The notes below the pieces were generated by a model. That model ran no database searches, had not been told where the DNA came from, and worked only from the letters and a program-made list of their open reading frames with translations. Made by a program: the position numbers and the translations under genes. A DNA stretch of 64,000 nucleotides, taken from an uncultured Planktomarina sp. GTDB lineage: Bacteria; Pseudomonadota; Alphaproteobacteria; Rhodobacterales; Rhodobacteraceae. This document shows, one piece after another, positions 1 through 11,086 of this stretch. The stretch's first letter is position 1. The number at the start of each line of letters is the position of its first letter. Location: assembly GCA_905182535.1 (NCBI GenBank), contig CAJJBZ010000010.1, positions 124,001-188,000 on the forward strand. The letters are read 5' to 3'.

Positions 1-26
1 GGGTTCGAGTCCCGTCAACCGCGCCA
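1..26 (+). tRNA. 3' end of a tRNA cut by the window edge, possibly tRNA-Asp
   Basis: The first bases hold a TTCGAGT T-loop between GGG and CCC, then the acceptor strand CAACCGC, a G discriminator base and an encoded CCA end. That is the last third of a tRNA whose anticodon lies outside the window. The G discriminator and this acceptor strand resemble Rhodobacterales tRNA-Asp as I remember it, but identity cannot be proved from this fragment. Confidence 0.8.
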
Positions 27-36
27 TTACTACAAA

Positions 37-1460
37 TCAGAAAAGTAAAATTTTAAGTGTCTGTTCTAGTTTTCTGCCTTGGAAGCATTGCAGATGCAAA
101 ATCCGCGCCCAGCTACGAATGCCTTTGTGAAAACTGCGTTGGTCATATTTTTCATTAGGGCTGTGGATAGCGTCATTGTCGCGCGCAAAGCCGATCAACA
201 TCGCATCCATGCCTAGAATGGTTTTGAAATGCCCCGCTATTGGGATTGAGCCACCGCACCCGACAAAGGCCGCAGCCTGTGGCCATTCATCCGACAAAGC
301 TTCTCGCGCGGCTTCAAAGGCGGGGTCGTCAGTCGCCATTTCTGAGCCTGCAGAGGTGCCATGTTCCCTAAATTCAACACTGCAATCCGGTGGTAATAGG
401 GATTGCACCATGGAACGAAAGCTTTCCCGAATGGCATTTGGGTCTTGTTGGCCAACTAGCCGGAAGGAAATTTTAGCGCTGGCTTGGCTAGGCAATACGG
501 TTTTGAATCCGGCTCCAGTGTAGCCACCCCAGATACCGTTCACTTCACAGGTTGGGCGTGACCAGATCATCTCCAAAGCCGTACGCCCTTTTTCACCTGC
601 TGGCTCTGAAAGACCGACTTGGGCTAAAAATCCGTCAGAATCGAATTTCAAGCCGTCCCATTGCGCGGCAATTTCTGGCGATAGCTCACGCACGCCATCA
701 TAAAAATTTGGAATAGTAATGCGGCCGGTATCATCGTGCAAAGCGGCGATAATTTTTGCCAAAACCCGAGCTGGGTTCATAGAAACCCCACCGTACATGC
801 CGGAGTGCAGGTCTTTGGACGGGCCGGTCACTGTTAACTCTTCGCCTAACAGTCCGCGCAAACGGGTCACGATCCCGGGTGTGTCATTTCCAAATAGACC
901 TGTGTCACAAATTAAAGCGATATCTGCGGTTAGTTCTTCTGCATTTTCCGTCATAAAGGGTACCAGCGATGGAGAGCCGGATTCTTCTTCACCTTCAAAA
1001 AACATAGTCAAAAAAGAGCTAGGGTGCCATGCACGGACTTCCAGGCTCGGCAGGCCTCCACAAAGGTCATTAGTTGGCCCTTGTCATCAGACGATCCACG
1101 TGCCCTGATTACTGGGCCCAAATCGCCGGGTTCTAAGGATGGTTCAAATGGGGGGCTGTCCCAAAGATCCAAAGGATCCACCGGCTGCACGTCGTAGTGG
1201 CCGTAAAACATCACATGCGGACCTGTGTCGCCTGCATGAGCGACCACCATTGGATGACCAGATGTTACGCGTTTTGTAGCATCAAAACCAATGGATTTCA
1301 GATCTTGCACCAACCAATCAGCGGCCCTATCACAATCGGCTCTATAGGCCGGATCGGTTGACACGCTGGGGATGCGTAGCAGGTCAAATAAATGTGCGGT
1401 AGTGTTTTCTATGTGCGCGTCGATATGAGCCAAAACGGGATCAAGCGTGGGTACTGACAT
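37..1460 (-). CDS. M20 family dipeptidase (frameshifted)
   Basis: Zinc-dependent M20 (ArgE/DapE/CPG2) peptidase, probably a cytosolic dipeptidase. The N-terminal piece (1008-1460) carries the metal-site motif GHYDVQP and RGSSDDKGQ. The C-terminal piece (37-1011) resumes with MFFEGEEESGSP, the conserved Glu pair of the catalytic site, and continues through the dimerisation domain to a conserved HSPNEKYD. The frame breaks near 1010 in a run of six T (coding strand); one more T would join both parts exactly. The C-terminus runs about 15 residues past the usual end, so a second small lesion near position 80 is possible. The gene converges on the tRNA at the window edge. Confidence 0.85.
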
Positions 1461-1731
1461 GGTGTCTCCTAGTAATTTTTGGTACGAATCTATCGAGTTT
1501 AGCCCAGAGGTCCAGCCAATTTATATAAGCCAGTCAGCTCAAAACTTCCTAGATGCGCTCATGTTTGTCTCAATTTGGCGAAAATTCGCATAACATACAC
1601 ATATTCTATTACTATTACCCGAGTTATGGTGCTGTAACACTATATTTTGATACACATTGTTGTTATAGTCATTTCAGCAATTCTGATGTCTGTGTTACAG
1701 GAACTGCAGTATTAACTGATAGGACAGGTGC

Positions 1732-2949
1732 ATGATTAACCTGAAGTCACCACCGTTGAGGAATATCAAGAAGGAGTTAAAGCTAAAAGGCTTTGATGAT
1801 TTTGAAGTACGTCTCGGTGATTTTATGCGTGGTGAGCGAGCAACACGCGGCAAATCTCTGATGGATGTTCAGCGAGAACTTAAAATTAAAGCGGCTTATA
1901 TTGCAGCGGTGGAGGATTCCGATCCTTCAGTTTTTGACACGCCCGGTTTTATTGCGGGCTACGTTCGTTCCTACGCTAAATATTTAGGTATGAATCCTGA
2001 ATATGCGTTTGGGCTTTTTTGCAAGGAAAGTGGCTTTCAACCTATTCATGGCATGTCTGATAAGGCTTTACCAAATAGGTTGAGTCGTGAGGAAAGATTG
2101 GCCGCATCCGCTGCCCGCCCCTCCAGGGGTTTAGGTATCTCTACCACCCCTTTTTTACCACCTAAAGAAAGTTTTTTTCACCGAGTTGATATCCGTGCAC
2201 TTCTCTCATCATTAATCTTGGTTTTTCTATTGGGGGGCTTGGGCTACGGCGCTTATACGGTGGTGCAGAAAATTCAACGGGTACAAATGGTTCCCGGGGA
2301 AATACCACCTCTTGTGGCATTAGATCTTGATCCGTTGCGGCCTCGGGTCTCAGCGAATTCAATTATTGATCAAGCGGCTAATCACAGAGATGAAATCTAC
2401 AGTCGTATTTATTTACCGCAGGCGCTGGACAGGCCAGTCTTAGTTCCGCGTGATGGGCCAATTTTAAACCTAGATCCCAATGAACAAGGCTCATTTGCTT
2501 TGGTAGAACCGGCTATTGTAACATCTATAAATAGCACGCTCGAAGCTGTACTTTCGTCAGATATTATAGCGGCACCGCCAAATCGGTTGCAATTGGTAAA
2601 ACCCCTGCCTTATCGCGTCCGCCTTGTTGCAGAGCAAGGCGTGTGGCTGCGTGTGAAAGACGCGGACGGCTCAATCATTTTTGAGCAAATCATGGATGCC
2701 CAAAGTCCATTTGAAGTGCCTTTAACTGATCGCCCGGCGGTGATTGAGAGAGCTGGAAATTCTGGGGCTCTATTCTTTCTGATAAATGGACAGTTGTATG
2801 GTCCAGCTGGTAACAGTGGGCGTACAGTTAAAAATATTGAACTATCACCAAAAAATTTGATGCAGATTTATGATACTTACAGTCCAGATAAGCAATCTTC
2901 TTTTTATAGTTTTTTATATGACCTTGAAGCTGAGGGTGCGACGCAATAG
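1732..2949 (+). CDS. RodZ-like helix-turn-helix membrane protein with DUF4115-type domain
   Basis: A protein of 405 residues with the architecture of RodZ-like proteins. A cytoplasmic HTH_25 domain (about residues 25-95) is followed by a basic linker, one transmembrane helix (about 156-178) and a periplasmic C-terminal domain (about 290-375) resembling DUF4115, with a typical WLRVKDADG stretch. RodZ anchors MreB to the envelope in rod-shaped bacteria. Whether this short HTH form does so in Rhodobacterales is inference. The ATG is preceded by AGGACAGG, a good ribosome binding site. It lies 33 nt upstream of ispG in the same direction, a common pairing in this order. Confidence 0.85.
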   Translation: MINLKSPPLRNIKKELKLKGFDDFEVRLGDFMRGERATRGKSLMDVQRELKIKAAYIAAVEDSDPSVFDTPGFIAGYVRSYAKYLGMNPEYAFGLFCKESGFQPIHGMSDKALPNRLSREERLAASAARPSRGLGISTTPFLPPKESFFHRVDIRALLSSLILVFLLGGLGYGAYTVVQKIQRVQMVPGEIPPLVALDLDPLRPRVSANSIIDQAANHRDEIYSRIYLPQALDRPVLVPRDGPILNLDPNEQGSFALVEPAIVTSINSTLEAVLSSDIIAAPPNRLQLVKPLPYRVRLVAEQGVWLRVKDADGSIIFEQIMDAQSPFEVPLTDRPAVIERAGNSGALFFLINGQLYGPAGNSGRTVKNIELSPKNLMQIYDTYSPDKQSSFYSFLYDLEAEGATQ

Positions 2950-2982
2950 TGCTCGTGCAACTGCACTAATTGGATTTTTGAG

Positions 2983-4116
2983 ATGTCGCTCAACCATATT
3001 CGCCCTTGGCGTAACATATATCGCCGTAAAAGCCGTCAAATTATGGTGGGCTCTGTGCCCGTGGGCGGTGATGCCCCGATCACTGTTCAAACCATGACAA
3101 ACACGCTTACCACAGATGTGGCGGGCACTATTGCGCAAATTGAAGCCTGTGCCAATGCGGGTGCGGATATTGTTCGTGTATCTGTGCCTGATGAAGCCTC
3201 ATCAAAGGCGCTCAAAGAAATCGTATTTGAAAGTCCAGTCCCGATCGTAGCAGATATTCATTTCCATTATAAACGTGGTATCGAAGCGGCAGCGGCTGGG
3301 GCTTCCTGCCTACGCATTAATCCAGGAAATATTGGTAGTCAGGCGCGGGTGCGTGAGGTAATCAAAGCTGCGCGTGACAACGGTTGCTCAATGCGTATTG
3401 GTGTAAATGCAGGATCTCTTGAGAAACACTTGCTAGATAAATATGGAGAGCCTTGTCCAGATGCTATGATCGAAAGTGGAATGAATCATATTCGAATATT
3501 AGAGGATAATGATTTCCAAAACTATAAAATATCCGTCAAAGCATCTGACGTATTTATGTCAGCTGCAGCTTATCAAGGTTTAGCAGAAGCCACAGACGCG
3601 CCAATCCATTTAGGAATAACTGAAGCTGGTGGCTTAACAAGTGGAACGATCAAATCCGCGATTGGCCTTGGCAATCTGCTGTGGATGGGCATTGGCGATA
3701 CCATACGTGTTAGCTTGTCTGCCGATCCGGTGGAAGAGGTTAAGGTCGGTTATGACATCTTAAAATCACTGGGCCTGCGACACCGTGGTGTTAATATCAT
3801 TTCTTGCCCCAGCTGCGCGCGCCAGGGTTTTGATGTAATCAAAACTGTGGAGGCTCTAGAGAAGCGTTTAGAGCACATCAAAACTCCGATGTCGCTCTCT
3901 ATCATTGGCTGCGTTGTTAATGGGCCGGGCGAGGCCTTGATGACGGATGTTGGATTTACGGGCGGTGGAAACGGATCTGGTATGGTCTATCTGGCCGGAC
4001 ATCAAAGCCATAAGTTGTCTAATGAGCAGATGGTGGAGCATATTGTTGAGCAAGTAGAAGCTCGCGCTTTAATTTTGGATGCTGAAGATACCGTGGCAGC
4101 ATTGGCCGACGATTAA
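2983..4116 (+). CDS. ispG: 4-hydroxy-3-methylbut-2-enyl diphosphate synthase (IspG/GcpE)
   Basis: Intact, 377 residues. It catalyses the penultimate step of the MEP isoprenoid pathway, converting MEcPP to HMBPP with a [4Fe-4S] cluster. The cluster ligands are visible as Cys275 and Cys278 in CPSC, Cys310 and Glu317 in CVVNGPGE. The N-terminal TIM barrel starts with a canonical region containing VQTMTNT. Its TAA stop (4114-4116) overlaps the stop of the convergent M48 protease gene by two bases. Confidence 0.97.
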   Translation: MSLNHIRPWRNIYRRKSRQIMVGSVPVGGDAPITVQTMTNTLTTDVAGTIAQIEACANAGADIVRVSVPDEASSKALKEIVFESPVPIVADIHFHYKRGIEAAAAGASCLRINPGNIGSQARVREVIKAARDNGCSMRIGVNAGSLEKHLLDKYGEPCPDAMIESGMNHIRILEDNDFQNYKISVKASDVFMSAAAYQGLAEATDAPIHLGITEAGGLTSGTIKSAIGLGNLLWMGIGDTIRVSLSADPVEEVKVGYDILKSLGLRHRGVNIISCPSCARQGFDVIKTVEALEKRLEHIKTPMSLSIIGCVVNGPGEALMTDVGFTGGGNGSGMVYLAGHQSHKLSNEQMVEHIVEQVEARALILDAEDTVAALADD

Positions 4117-5426
4117 GGCTCCTTTACTGCGTCTAAAATATCTTGAGCCCTTTGCCAGGCTATCGATCCGCGCGGTAGTATGGCCTTGGCCCTTTTTGCC
4201 TGCAGGGCTGCATTCTTTATATTTCCTAATAATTCGTAGCGCTCTGCAATAGCCAAAATTGCTTGGCCTTGTTGACCCGAACGGGCATAAGCTGTTCCTA
4301 TGTCGCGTAAAATTCGAGCGTCCCGATTATCTAATCCATGGGCTTTTTGTAGAATTTTGAGCGCTTTTTTATTGGAGTGCTTAGTGTTAGCCGCCAGCAA
4401 AGCCCGGCCATACCCACCCAGGATTAGGGCGTTGGATGGGGCTAAACGCGCGGCTGCGCCATAAGCACCAACTGCTGCTGCATATTGGCGGCTCTCCAGT
4501 AATATTTGACCGCTGAGCTCTTGGTAGTATGGATCATTGGGGCGTGCTGCTATTAATTTATCAAGTTGCTGCTTGGCCAAGTTGCCATTGCCACTGCGGT
4601 GATTAGCAATGGCTTGGCGCATAAAATCTATCTCACTCGTACCCTTAGCGTGGGTCAAAGTCCACTTAGGTGCTCGCAAAAACCCTGATAATTTTGCTTG
4701 AATACGTGTAAACCAATACGTTTGTGTTTTGTCTTCTGGACTCTTTTTTCCTTTAGACTTGTATGCATTTATTGCACGAATTCGGTCGCGATTCAGTGGG
4801 TGGGTGCGTGTATACGGATCTTGCCGTACTACGCTTAAGGCCGTTTGGCCGCTAAAAATCTGAAAAACTTCGGACATGGCTGTTGTGTTGATGTTTGCTT
4901 GGGTCAAATAGCGTAATGCGGATTGATCGGCTGAGGATTCTTCAATCCGAGTATGCGCTAATAATACTCGGCCCGCTGAGCTGGAAGCACCCAAAGCTAA
5001 CCCGAGGCTTGCCTCGGGTTCTCCCGCTGCTGCTGCGGCGGCAGCGATTAAAACGCCAAAAACAGAAGCAATTTTAGCACGTTGAACATTGGCTATACGC
5101 CGAGCTATATGGCCATTAACAATATGGGCAGCCTCATGGGCGATGACCGACTGTAGTTGCGCGGCACTTTTGAGGCGTAGTATGAGACCAGCATGGAGGA
5201 AGATGTGGTTGTGGTCGATTACAAATGCATTTAGCGACATATCATCGACGACAAGAATCTTAACATCGCTACTGTTGAGACCAGCAGCTCGCAAAATGGG
5301 GTTGGCTAAAGCTTGCAATCCATGTTCAATATCTGGATCTCGTAAGAGATTAGTACTTTGCCCTGCAGTGGCTGTCACCGTCAGAACAATTGAGAATAAA
5401 AGCGTTTTTAAACTGGTGTTGAACAT
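4113..5426 (-). CDS. M48 family metalloprotease with C-terminal TPR repeats (BepA-like)
   Basis: Intact, 437 residues from the chosen start. A hydrophobic N-terminal signal peptide (first about 23 residues) is followed by an M48 protease domain with the zinc motif HEAAH (residues 97-101) and a downstream EESSAD that supplies the third ligand. The C-terminal half is a set of tetratricopeptide repeats. This is the layout of BepA/YfgC, periplasmic proteases that survey outer-membrane protein assembly. An in-frame ATG lies 20 codons upstream (5486), but that extension puts charged residues before the signal peptide and overlaps the divergent aminotransferase, so 5426 is preferred. Confidence 0.88.
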   Translation of the reverse strand: MFNTSLKTLLFSIVLTVTATAGQSTNLLRDPDIEHGLQALANPILRAAGLNSSDVKILVVDDMSLNAFVIDHNHIFLHAGLILRLKSAAQLQSVIAHEAAHIVNGHIARRIANVQRAKIASVFGVLIAAAAAAAGEPEASLGLALGASSSAGRVLLAHTRIEESSADQSALRYLTQANINTTAMSEVFQIFSGQTALSVVRQDPYTRTHPLNRDRIRAINAYKSKGKKSPEDKTQTYWFTRIQAKLSGFLRAPKWTLTHAKGTSEIDFMRQAIANHRSGNGNLAKQQLDKLIAARPNDPYYQELSGQILLESRQYAAAVGAYGAAARLAPSNALILGGYGRALLAANTKHSNKKALKILQKAHGLDNRDARILRDIGTAYARSGQQGQAILAIAERYELLGNIKNAALQAKRAKAILPRGSIAWQRAQDILDAVKEP

Positions 5427-5473
5427 CAGCGTTTCCTTTGGTAACTCGTCCCAATAGCTAAAAGAGTGTAGGC

Positions 5474-6621
5474 ATGAAACTGTCAAGACGTAGCCAGGTT
5501 GATCCTTTCATTGTTATGGATGTGATGAAAGCTGCGAGAGCAGCAGAAGCGAAAGGCCGCCGAATTATTCATATGGAGGTTGGGCAACCTAGCACATTAG
5601 CCCCGATTCAAGCGCGTCAAGTTGTTGCTGAAAGTTTGGTTAGCGACCCTATGGGCTATACTGTTGCGCTTGGCCTTCCTGATCTGCGCCACGGAATCGC
5701 TCGGCTTTATATGGATTGGTATGGTCTGGATTTAGATCCGAGTAGGGTTGTGGTCACATCTGGATCTTCTGCGGGTTTTTTGCTCGCATTTACAGCCTTA
5801 TTTGATCCTCGCGCTCGCGTGGGGTTAGCTAGCCCAGGATACCCTTCCTACCGGCAAATACTCAAGGCTCTGTCGCTGCAACCGATCGATATTTTGACTG
5901 ATGCAGTACAGGCTATCAGCTGAGTGTGCAAGATGTGGCCGCACTTCAGTTGGATGGTTTGCTCATTGCCTCACCGGGAAATCCTACCGGTACAATGTTG
6001 GGAAAACCCGCTTTGCAAGCTCTGGCTGATCACGCCAAAAAATCAGGGATTGGGTTTATATCTGATGAAATTTATCATGGTATTGAGTATGAAAAAAAAG
6101 CCGTAACAGCTTTAGAAGTTACTAACAGTGTTTATGTTATTAACTCATTTTCTAAATACTTTTCGATGACTGGTTGGCGGGTTGGTTGGTTGGTAGTGCC
6201 GGAAGATCACGTTAGGAGCGTGGAACGATTGGCGCAGAATATGTTCATCTGCCCGCCACATATTAGTCAAATTGCGGCTTTGGAAGCTTTGGGCTGCGGC
6301 GAGGAAATGGAAAAAAATTTGGCTGTTTATGCTGAGAATCGTAGGTTAATGTTGGCAGGCTTGCCACAGGTGGGGATCAACAAAATAGCCCCGCCTGATG
6401 GGGCTTTTTACATCTATGCGGATATTTCTGAATTTGGTGTTGATAGCAGGATATTTGCGGCACAAGTTTTGGCTTATGCAGGTGTGGCTATTACTCCAGG
6501 TTTAGATTTTGATCCGTTACGTGGTGGGCACACAATCAGGTTATCTTATGCGCAATCTACTGATGAAATTGTTGAGGGTTTGTGTAGGTTGAAGGCGTTT
6601 ATGCAGGCCCGTTACCTGTAA
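5474..6621 (+). CDS. PLP-dependent class I/II aminotransferase (frameshifted)
   Basis: Fold-type I aminotransferase related to aspartate/aromatic aminotransferases; substrate not assignable. The first part (5474-5923) contains EVGQPST and the glycine-rich YTVALGLPDLR. The second (frame of 5926-6621) has ASPGNPTG, SDEIYHG and the PLP-lysine context NSFSKYFSMTGWRVGW. A TGA at 5921-5923 ends the first frame. The conserved reading continues in the other frame from GGC at 5911, so one base is missing or two are extra just upstream. About 382 residues once joined, normal for the family. It is divergent from the M48 gene with only 47 nt between starts. Confidence 0.87.
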
Positions 6622-6756
6622 AGTTTGAGTGTAATTTAACTAGCAAAAAACCGCTGTTTGTATTTGGATAGCCCACCTCGGAAAATCTACGTAATCGTGT
6701 TTTGACCTGAGGTTGTCGTCATCATATAGAAGTAACAAAACCGGAGAAATTGATTG

Positions 6757-9348
6757 ATGCTATGCCTAAGCGCCATTAAAAAATTAGTAATTTGGCTTTA
6801 CCTTGCCATATGGATGCCTGTGCTGCGCATATTTGGTACTATTTTTTCCACAATGACGCTGACAGCAGTGTTTGGTGCTCTTGCCGTGGGGGCTGTATTT
6901 TTAATCTATGGCAAAGGTTTGCCCGGGCATGATGAGTTGTCTAGTTATCAACCCAAAACTATTAGCCGCATTTATTCAGGTGAGGGACACATCATTGATG
7001 AGTTTGCTGTTGAACGGCGATTGTTTGCGGCAGCGGTTGAAATTCCTGATTTGGTTAAAGCCGCATTTATTTCGGCGGAGGATAAGAATTTCTATAGCCA
7101 CGCGGGCTATGATCCAGCTGGTATGGCTGCGGCCCTGCGTGACGCTATTGTGTCTCGTGGCGAAAACCTGCGTGGCGCATCGACTATAACTCAGCAAGTT
7201 ATGAAAAACTTTTTACTCGATGGATCTCGTTCGGTGGAACGAAAAATCAAAGAAATTATTTTAGCTACGCGTATTGAGGGTACGCTGGACAAGGATGGTA
7301 TCCTAGAGTTATACCTTAATGAAATTTATCTTGGTCAAAACTCTTATGGTGTTGCCGCTGCAGCACTTAATTATTTTGGTAAATCACTTGATGATTTGGA
7401 GTTGGAAGAGGTGGCCTATCTCGCCGCCCTACCTAAAGCGCCATCTCAATATCACCCGGTGCGCCAGCGTGAGCGGGCCGTGTTGCGGCGCAATTTCGTG
7501 TTGCGTGAGATGAATGAGAATGGGTTTTTGTTAGACGCTGCCTACGATATCGCCCGAAAACAGCCGTTAAAAACAGTGCAGAATGGTGATTTTTCGAGCT
7601 TCCGCAGCAGTCTACCGCCACGTGATTATCCCACGGATGAAATTAGGCGGCAATTAACCAGAGATTTTGGGGAGGCTGAATTCTTTACCGGTGGCTATTC
7701 CGTGCGTGCTACGGTCGACCCAACCTTGCAAGAGGTGGCCGCCCAAAGCCTACGTTTGGGGCTTGAGATTACGATCGTTCAAAGGGCGTTTATTATGGAA
7801 CAGAAAAGGCTATAGCAGCAGATCAATGAAGTTCTTGGCGTAAAGCTTTACGTGTTATCACTGTACCGCGTGATATCACCATCAACCAAAAGTGGCGCCC
7901 TGCAGTGGTTTTGGAACTTTTGAAAAATGATGCGCGTTTGGGCATTGAGGGACTTAATGGAGAAGATCATATCTTGCCATCCAAAGATGTGGAGTGGGCA
8001 AAAAAAATGCAAAGTGACGGATCGATCAGTCGCCGAAACGCCAAACGTGTCAAAGATCTACTGTCGGTGGGCGATGTCATTTTGGTGGTACCAATTTTGG
8101 ATGAGACAGATGGCATATTCTTAAATTGGTCATTGCGCCAAGTGCCACAAATTCAAGGTGGATTTGTGGCGATGGATGTACATACTGGACGTGTTTTGGC
8201 TATGCAGGGTGGATTTTCTTATCAATATTCTGTTTTTAATCGTGCGACCCAAGCCAAAAGACAACCGGGCTCTTCGTTCAAGCCCTTTGTCTATGCTGCG
8301 GCATTAGATAGCGGTTATAGTCCTGCTACCATTGTGATTGATGCACCGATTGAGGTAGATACCCCACAGGGCCTTTGGCGCCCAAAAAACTATTCTGATA
8401 AATTTTATGGTGCAAGTCCGGTTCGCCTTGGTATTGAGCAATCTCGCAACTTGATGACGGTGCGTTTGGCGCAGGAATTGGGTATGGATACGATAGCGAC
8501 CTATGCTGAGAAATTTGGTGTTTATGATGATATGAAACCATATTTGGCGGCATCACTTGGGTCTGAGGAAACCACCCTTTATAAAATGGTGTCGGCATAT
8601 GCGATGTTTGCCAATGGCGGTGAACGGGTGCAACCAACCCTGGTCGACAGGGTGCAAGACCGTGATGGGAAAACTGTATTTTTGCATGATAAGCGCAGCT
8701 GTGACGAGTGTAAACGACCGGATCTTATGTCGGGATGGCTCCCTAAGATTATGTCAAACCGCGAACGTGTAATGGATCAGGTCACGGCTTATCAGTTAAC
8801 TTCCATGATGGAGGGTGTGGTTGAGCGTGGCACTGCTAGACGAACAGTGAACCTTCCTGTGCCCGTGGCTGGTAAAACTGGGACGACTAATGAGGCCAAA
8901 GACGTTTGGTTTGTCGGTTTTACCAGCAATATCGTTGCGGGTTGCTATATGGGGATAGACACACCTACATCCTTGGCGAGGGTGCGTCGGTGGTGGCATG
9001 TGTGGACCTGTGTTTAATGGCTTTATGAAGTGAGCGATTGAACGCTATGGTGCTGGAGAATTTGAAGTACCAGAGAACGGTACATTTATAAATATTGACC
9101 GTTTTACCGGTGCGCGTTTACAAGAAGATTCTGAGGGCGATCACGTTGTAGCCGAGTTTTTTCGTGAGGGAAGTGAACCAGTTTTTGGCATGGGTTTTGA
9201 TGGTGGCTTTCAAGTGAGCGGTAATATGCCATTGTTTGAACAAGGTGAGACTGAAGATATACAACAAATAATAACTTCATCTGGACGTACTATAACAGTG
9301 GCGCCACAAGCTTCCTTCGGGGCGATTTCCTCCGGCGGACTCTACTGA
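6757..9348 (+). pseudogene. mrcA: Penicillin-binding protein 1A, class A PBP (multiple lesions)
   Basis: Bifunctional peptidoglycan synthase: N-terminal membrane anchor, GT51 glycosyltransferase (EDKNFYSHAGYD, GASTITQQVMKN) and transpeptidase domain with the SxxK serine in GSSFKPF, SRNL, and KTGTTNEAKD. The reading breaks near 7768 and meets a TGA at 7827-7829 where a tryptophan is expected. It then runs open to about 8975, loses two single G bases near 8976 and 8987, and meets another TGA at 9031-9033 before the natural end at 9348. That makes five lesions. The gene may be truly dead or badly sequenced; class A PBPs can be redundant, but usually at least one is kept. ATG at 6757 is chosen over the adjacent TTG at 6754. 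Confidence 0.85.
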
Positions 9349-9433
9349 GGAAAATCACCGCTGCCGCTTGGCAAGGGTGGCTGGCTTGGATAGACCCTTC
9401 ACAATTCAATTTTAATGATCCGGTAGGTTTGAT

Positions 9434-10565
9434 ATGCGCGCAGAAATGACAAATGTGGTGGGAGCCATAGAGAAATCCCTTGCGCTTTTGGCCAAGCGTT
9501 TGGATTATGAAACCGCGCCTTATCGGTTGGAAGAATTCAATGCGATAATTGAAGATCCTAGCCTTTGGGATGATCAAGAGCGTGCGCAGAAGTTGATGCG
9601 CGACCGGCAGTTGCTGGTGGACGCGATATCTATCTATGAGGGTATCAAACAAGATCTGTCTGATAATCTGGAAATGATTGAATTAGGCGAGCTGGATGAT
9701 GATATTGAAGTTATTAGAGAAGCTGAAGATTCTCTCAAGGCACTTGCGAAAATTGCAGCTGAAAAAGAGCTTAGAAGCGCTTTTAGACGGTGAGGCTGAT
9801 AGCAATGATACTTTTTTGGAGATCAATTCTGGAGCAGGCGGGACGGAAAGCTGTGACTGGGCTTTGATGCTGGCCCGCATGTATGTGCGATGGGCTGAGA
9901 AGAAGGGCTATACAGTCGAACTGCAATCAGAGACCGCAGGCGAAGAAGCCGGTATCAAATCCGCAGCTTATAAAATCACGGGGCACAATGCTTATGGTTG
10001 GTTGAAGTCAGAGTCTGGCGTGCACCGTTTGGTGCGCATCAGTCCGTTCGATGCGGCGGCCAAACGCCATACATCTTTTTGCTCAATCTGGGTCTACCCG
10101 GTGGTTGATGATAATATTGATATTGAGGTGAATACCTCTGACATTCGTCTTGACACTTATCGCAGTTCGGGCGCTGGTGGACAGCACGTGAATACCACGG
10201 ATTCTGCAGTGCGTATTACGCATCACCCAACCGGGATTGTGGTGACTAGTTCCGAGAAATCCCAACATCAAAATCGTGATATTGCAATGAAAGCCTTGAA
10301 ATCTCGCCTGTATCAAATGGAGCTAGATCGCCGCAATGCTGCTATCAATGAAGCTCATGACAACAAAGGTGATGCGGGTTGGGGTAATCAAATTCGCAGC
10401 TATGTGTTGCAACCTTATCAAATGGTAAAAGACCTCCGTACGTCCTTTGAGACATCTGATACCAAAGGCGTTTTGGATGGTGATCTGGATGCTCTTATGG
10501 CGGCAACTTTGGCTATGAATGTATCTGGAAAGTCACGAGCAGATGCAAAGGCCGACGAAGGGTGA
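9434..10565 (+). CDS. prfB: Peptide chain release factor 2 (frameshifted at codon ~113)
   Basis: RF2 terminates translation at UGA and UAA. The GGQ loop ([16 protein letters not shown]) and the SPF recognition tripeptide ([11 protein letters not shown]) are both present. The N-terminal part (9434-9793) matches RF2 down to AAEKEL; the rest continues in the next frame (within 9696-10565) from [10 protein letters not shown]. One extra A in CTTAGAAGCG near 9774 accounts for the break. This is not the programmed frameshift of many prfB genes, which lies near codon 25 next to a UGA. The gene is essential in bacteria, so a sequencing indel is likely. It is transcribed with and 85 nt downstream of the PBP gene. 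Confidence 0.93.
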
Positions 10566-10587
10566 AAAGAACGCAACTAACGTTGCG
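10566..10587 (-). terminator. Hairpin between convergent prfB and bactofilin genes
   Basis: A perfect 6-bp stem, CGCAAC (10572-10577) with GTTGCG (10582-10587), encloses TAAC. On the minus strand it is followed by TTCTTTTC, so it could end the bactofilin transcript. The T-run is imperfect. Confidence 0.4.
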
Positions 10588-10609
10588 CCTCGTCACCCTA
10601 GAACAATTA

Positions 10610-11086
10610 TCAACCGGCTGGCGCAGGCATTTTCTTAGCTGAACCTGGGTTCAGCGGATCGTCTTGGCGTTGAACAGAGCCTTCAAAATGGGCTCCACTT
10701 TCAATCGCGATAGTCTTATGGATTATATCACCTTCAACCTGAGCTGTTGAGGTGAGTCGGACTTTCAAGCCTCGGACACGGCCAATTACGTGCCCGTTAA
10801 CAACAACATCATCTGCAATGATTTCGCCCTTAACAGTGGCGCCTTCACCGATAGTCAAAAGGTGTGCTCGGATATCCCCCTCGACACGACCTTCGACCTG
10901 AATGTCACCCGTAGTTTTCATGTTCCCGGTGACTTGAAGGTCAGCAGATAGGATCGAAGCAGGCGGTTTTGCCTTTGGCGCTGCTGGCTTGAATTCTGCC
11001 GCAGGCTTATTGATTGGTGAGGCCGTTTCAACTGATTTGTTATCAGGTTTCGCGGAGGGTTCATTTATTTTACTTTTAGAAAACAT
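10610..11086 (-). CDS. Bactofilin (polymer-forming cytoskeletal protein)
   Basis: Intact, 158 residues. A proline/lysine-rich disordered N-terminal tail (about 45 residues) precedes the bactofilin core with its repeating hydrophobic/glycine beta-helix pattern (VEGRVEGDI, IGEGATVKGEI, VNGHVIGRV). A short proline-containing tail follows. Bactofilins form nucleotide-free filaments at the membrane and often position peptidoglycan hydrolases. Its start overlaps the end of the upstream M23 endopeptidase gene by 11 nt, implying co-translation and a shared role. Confidence 0.92.
   Translation of the reverse strand: MFSKSKINEPSAKPDNKSVETASPINKPAAEFKPAAPKAKPPASILSADLQVTGNMKTTGDIQVEGRVEGDIRAHLLTIGEGATVKGEIIADDVVVNGHVIGRVRGLKVRLTSTAQVEGDIIHKTIAIESGAHFEGSVQRQDDPLNPGSAKKMPAPAG

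Noticed and set aside
1553..1735. 60-codon plus-strand frame upstream of the rodZ-like gene
   Set aside because: Composition is tyrosine/histidine-rich and unlike a real protein; it lies in an AT-rich promoter region and has no ribosome binding site.
7827..7829. TGA read as tryptophan (genetic code change)
   Set aside because: TGA is used as a normal stop by several intact genes here (for example bcp, moaC, grxD), RF2 with its SPF motif is encoded, and other disrupted genes carry TAG or TAA, so recoding does not explain the data.
9696..9793. Programmed frameshift of prfB
   Set aside because: The break is near codon 113, not codon 25, and has no UGA or slippery site at the shift.
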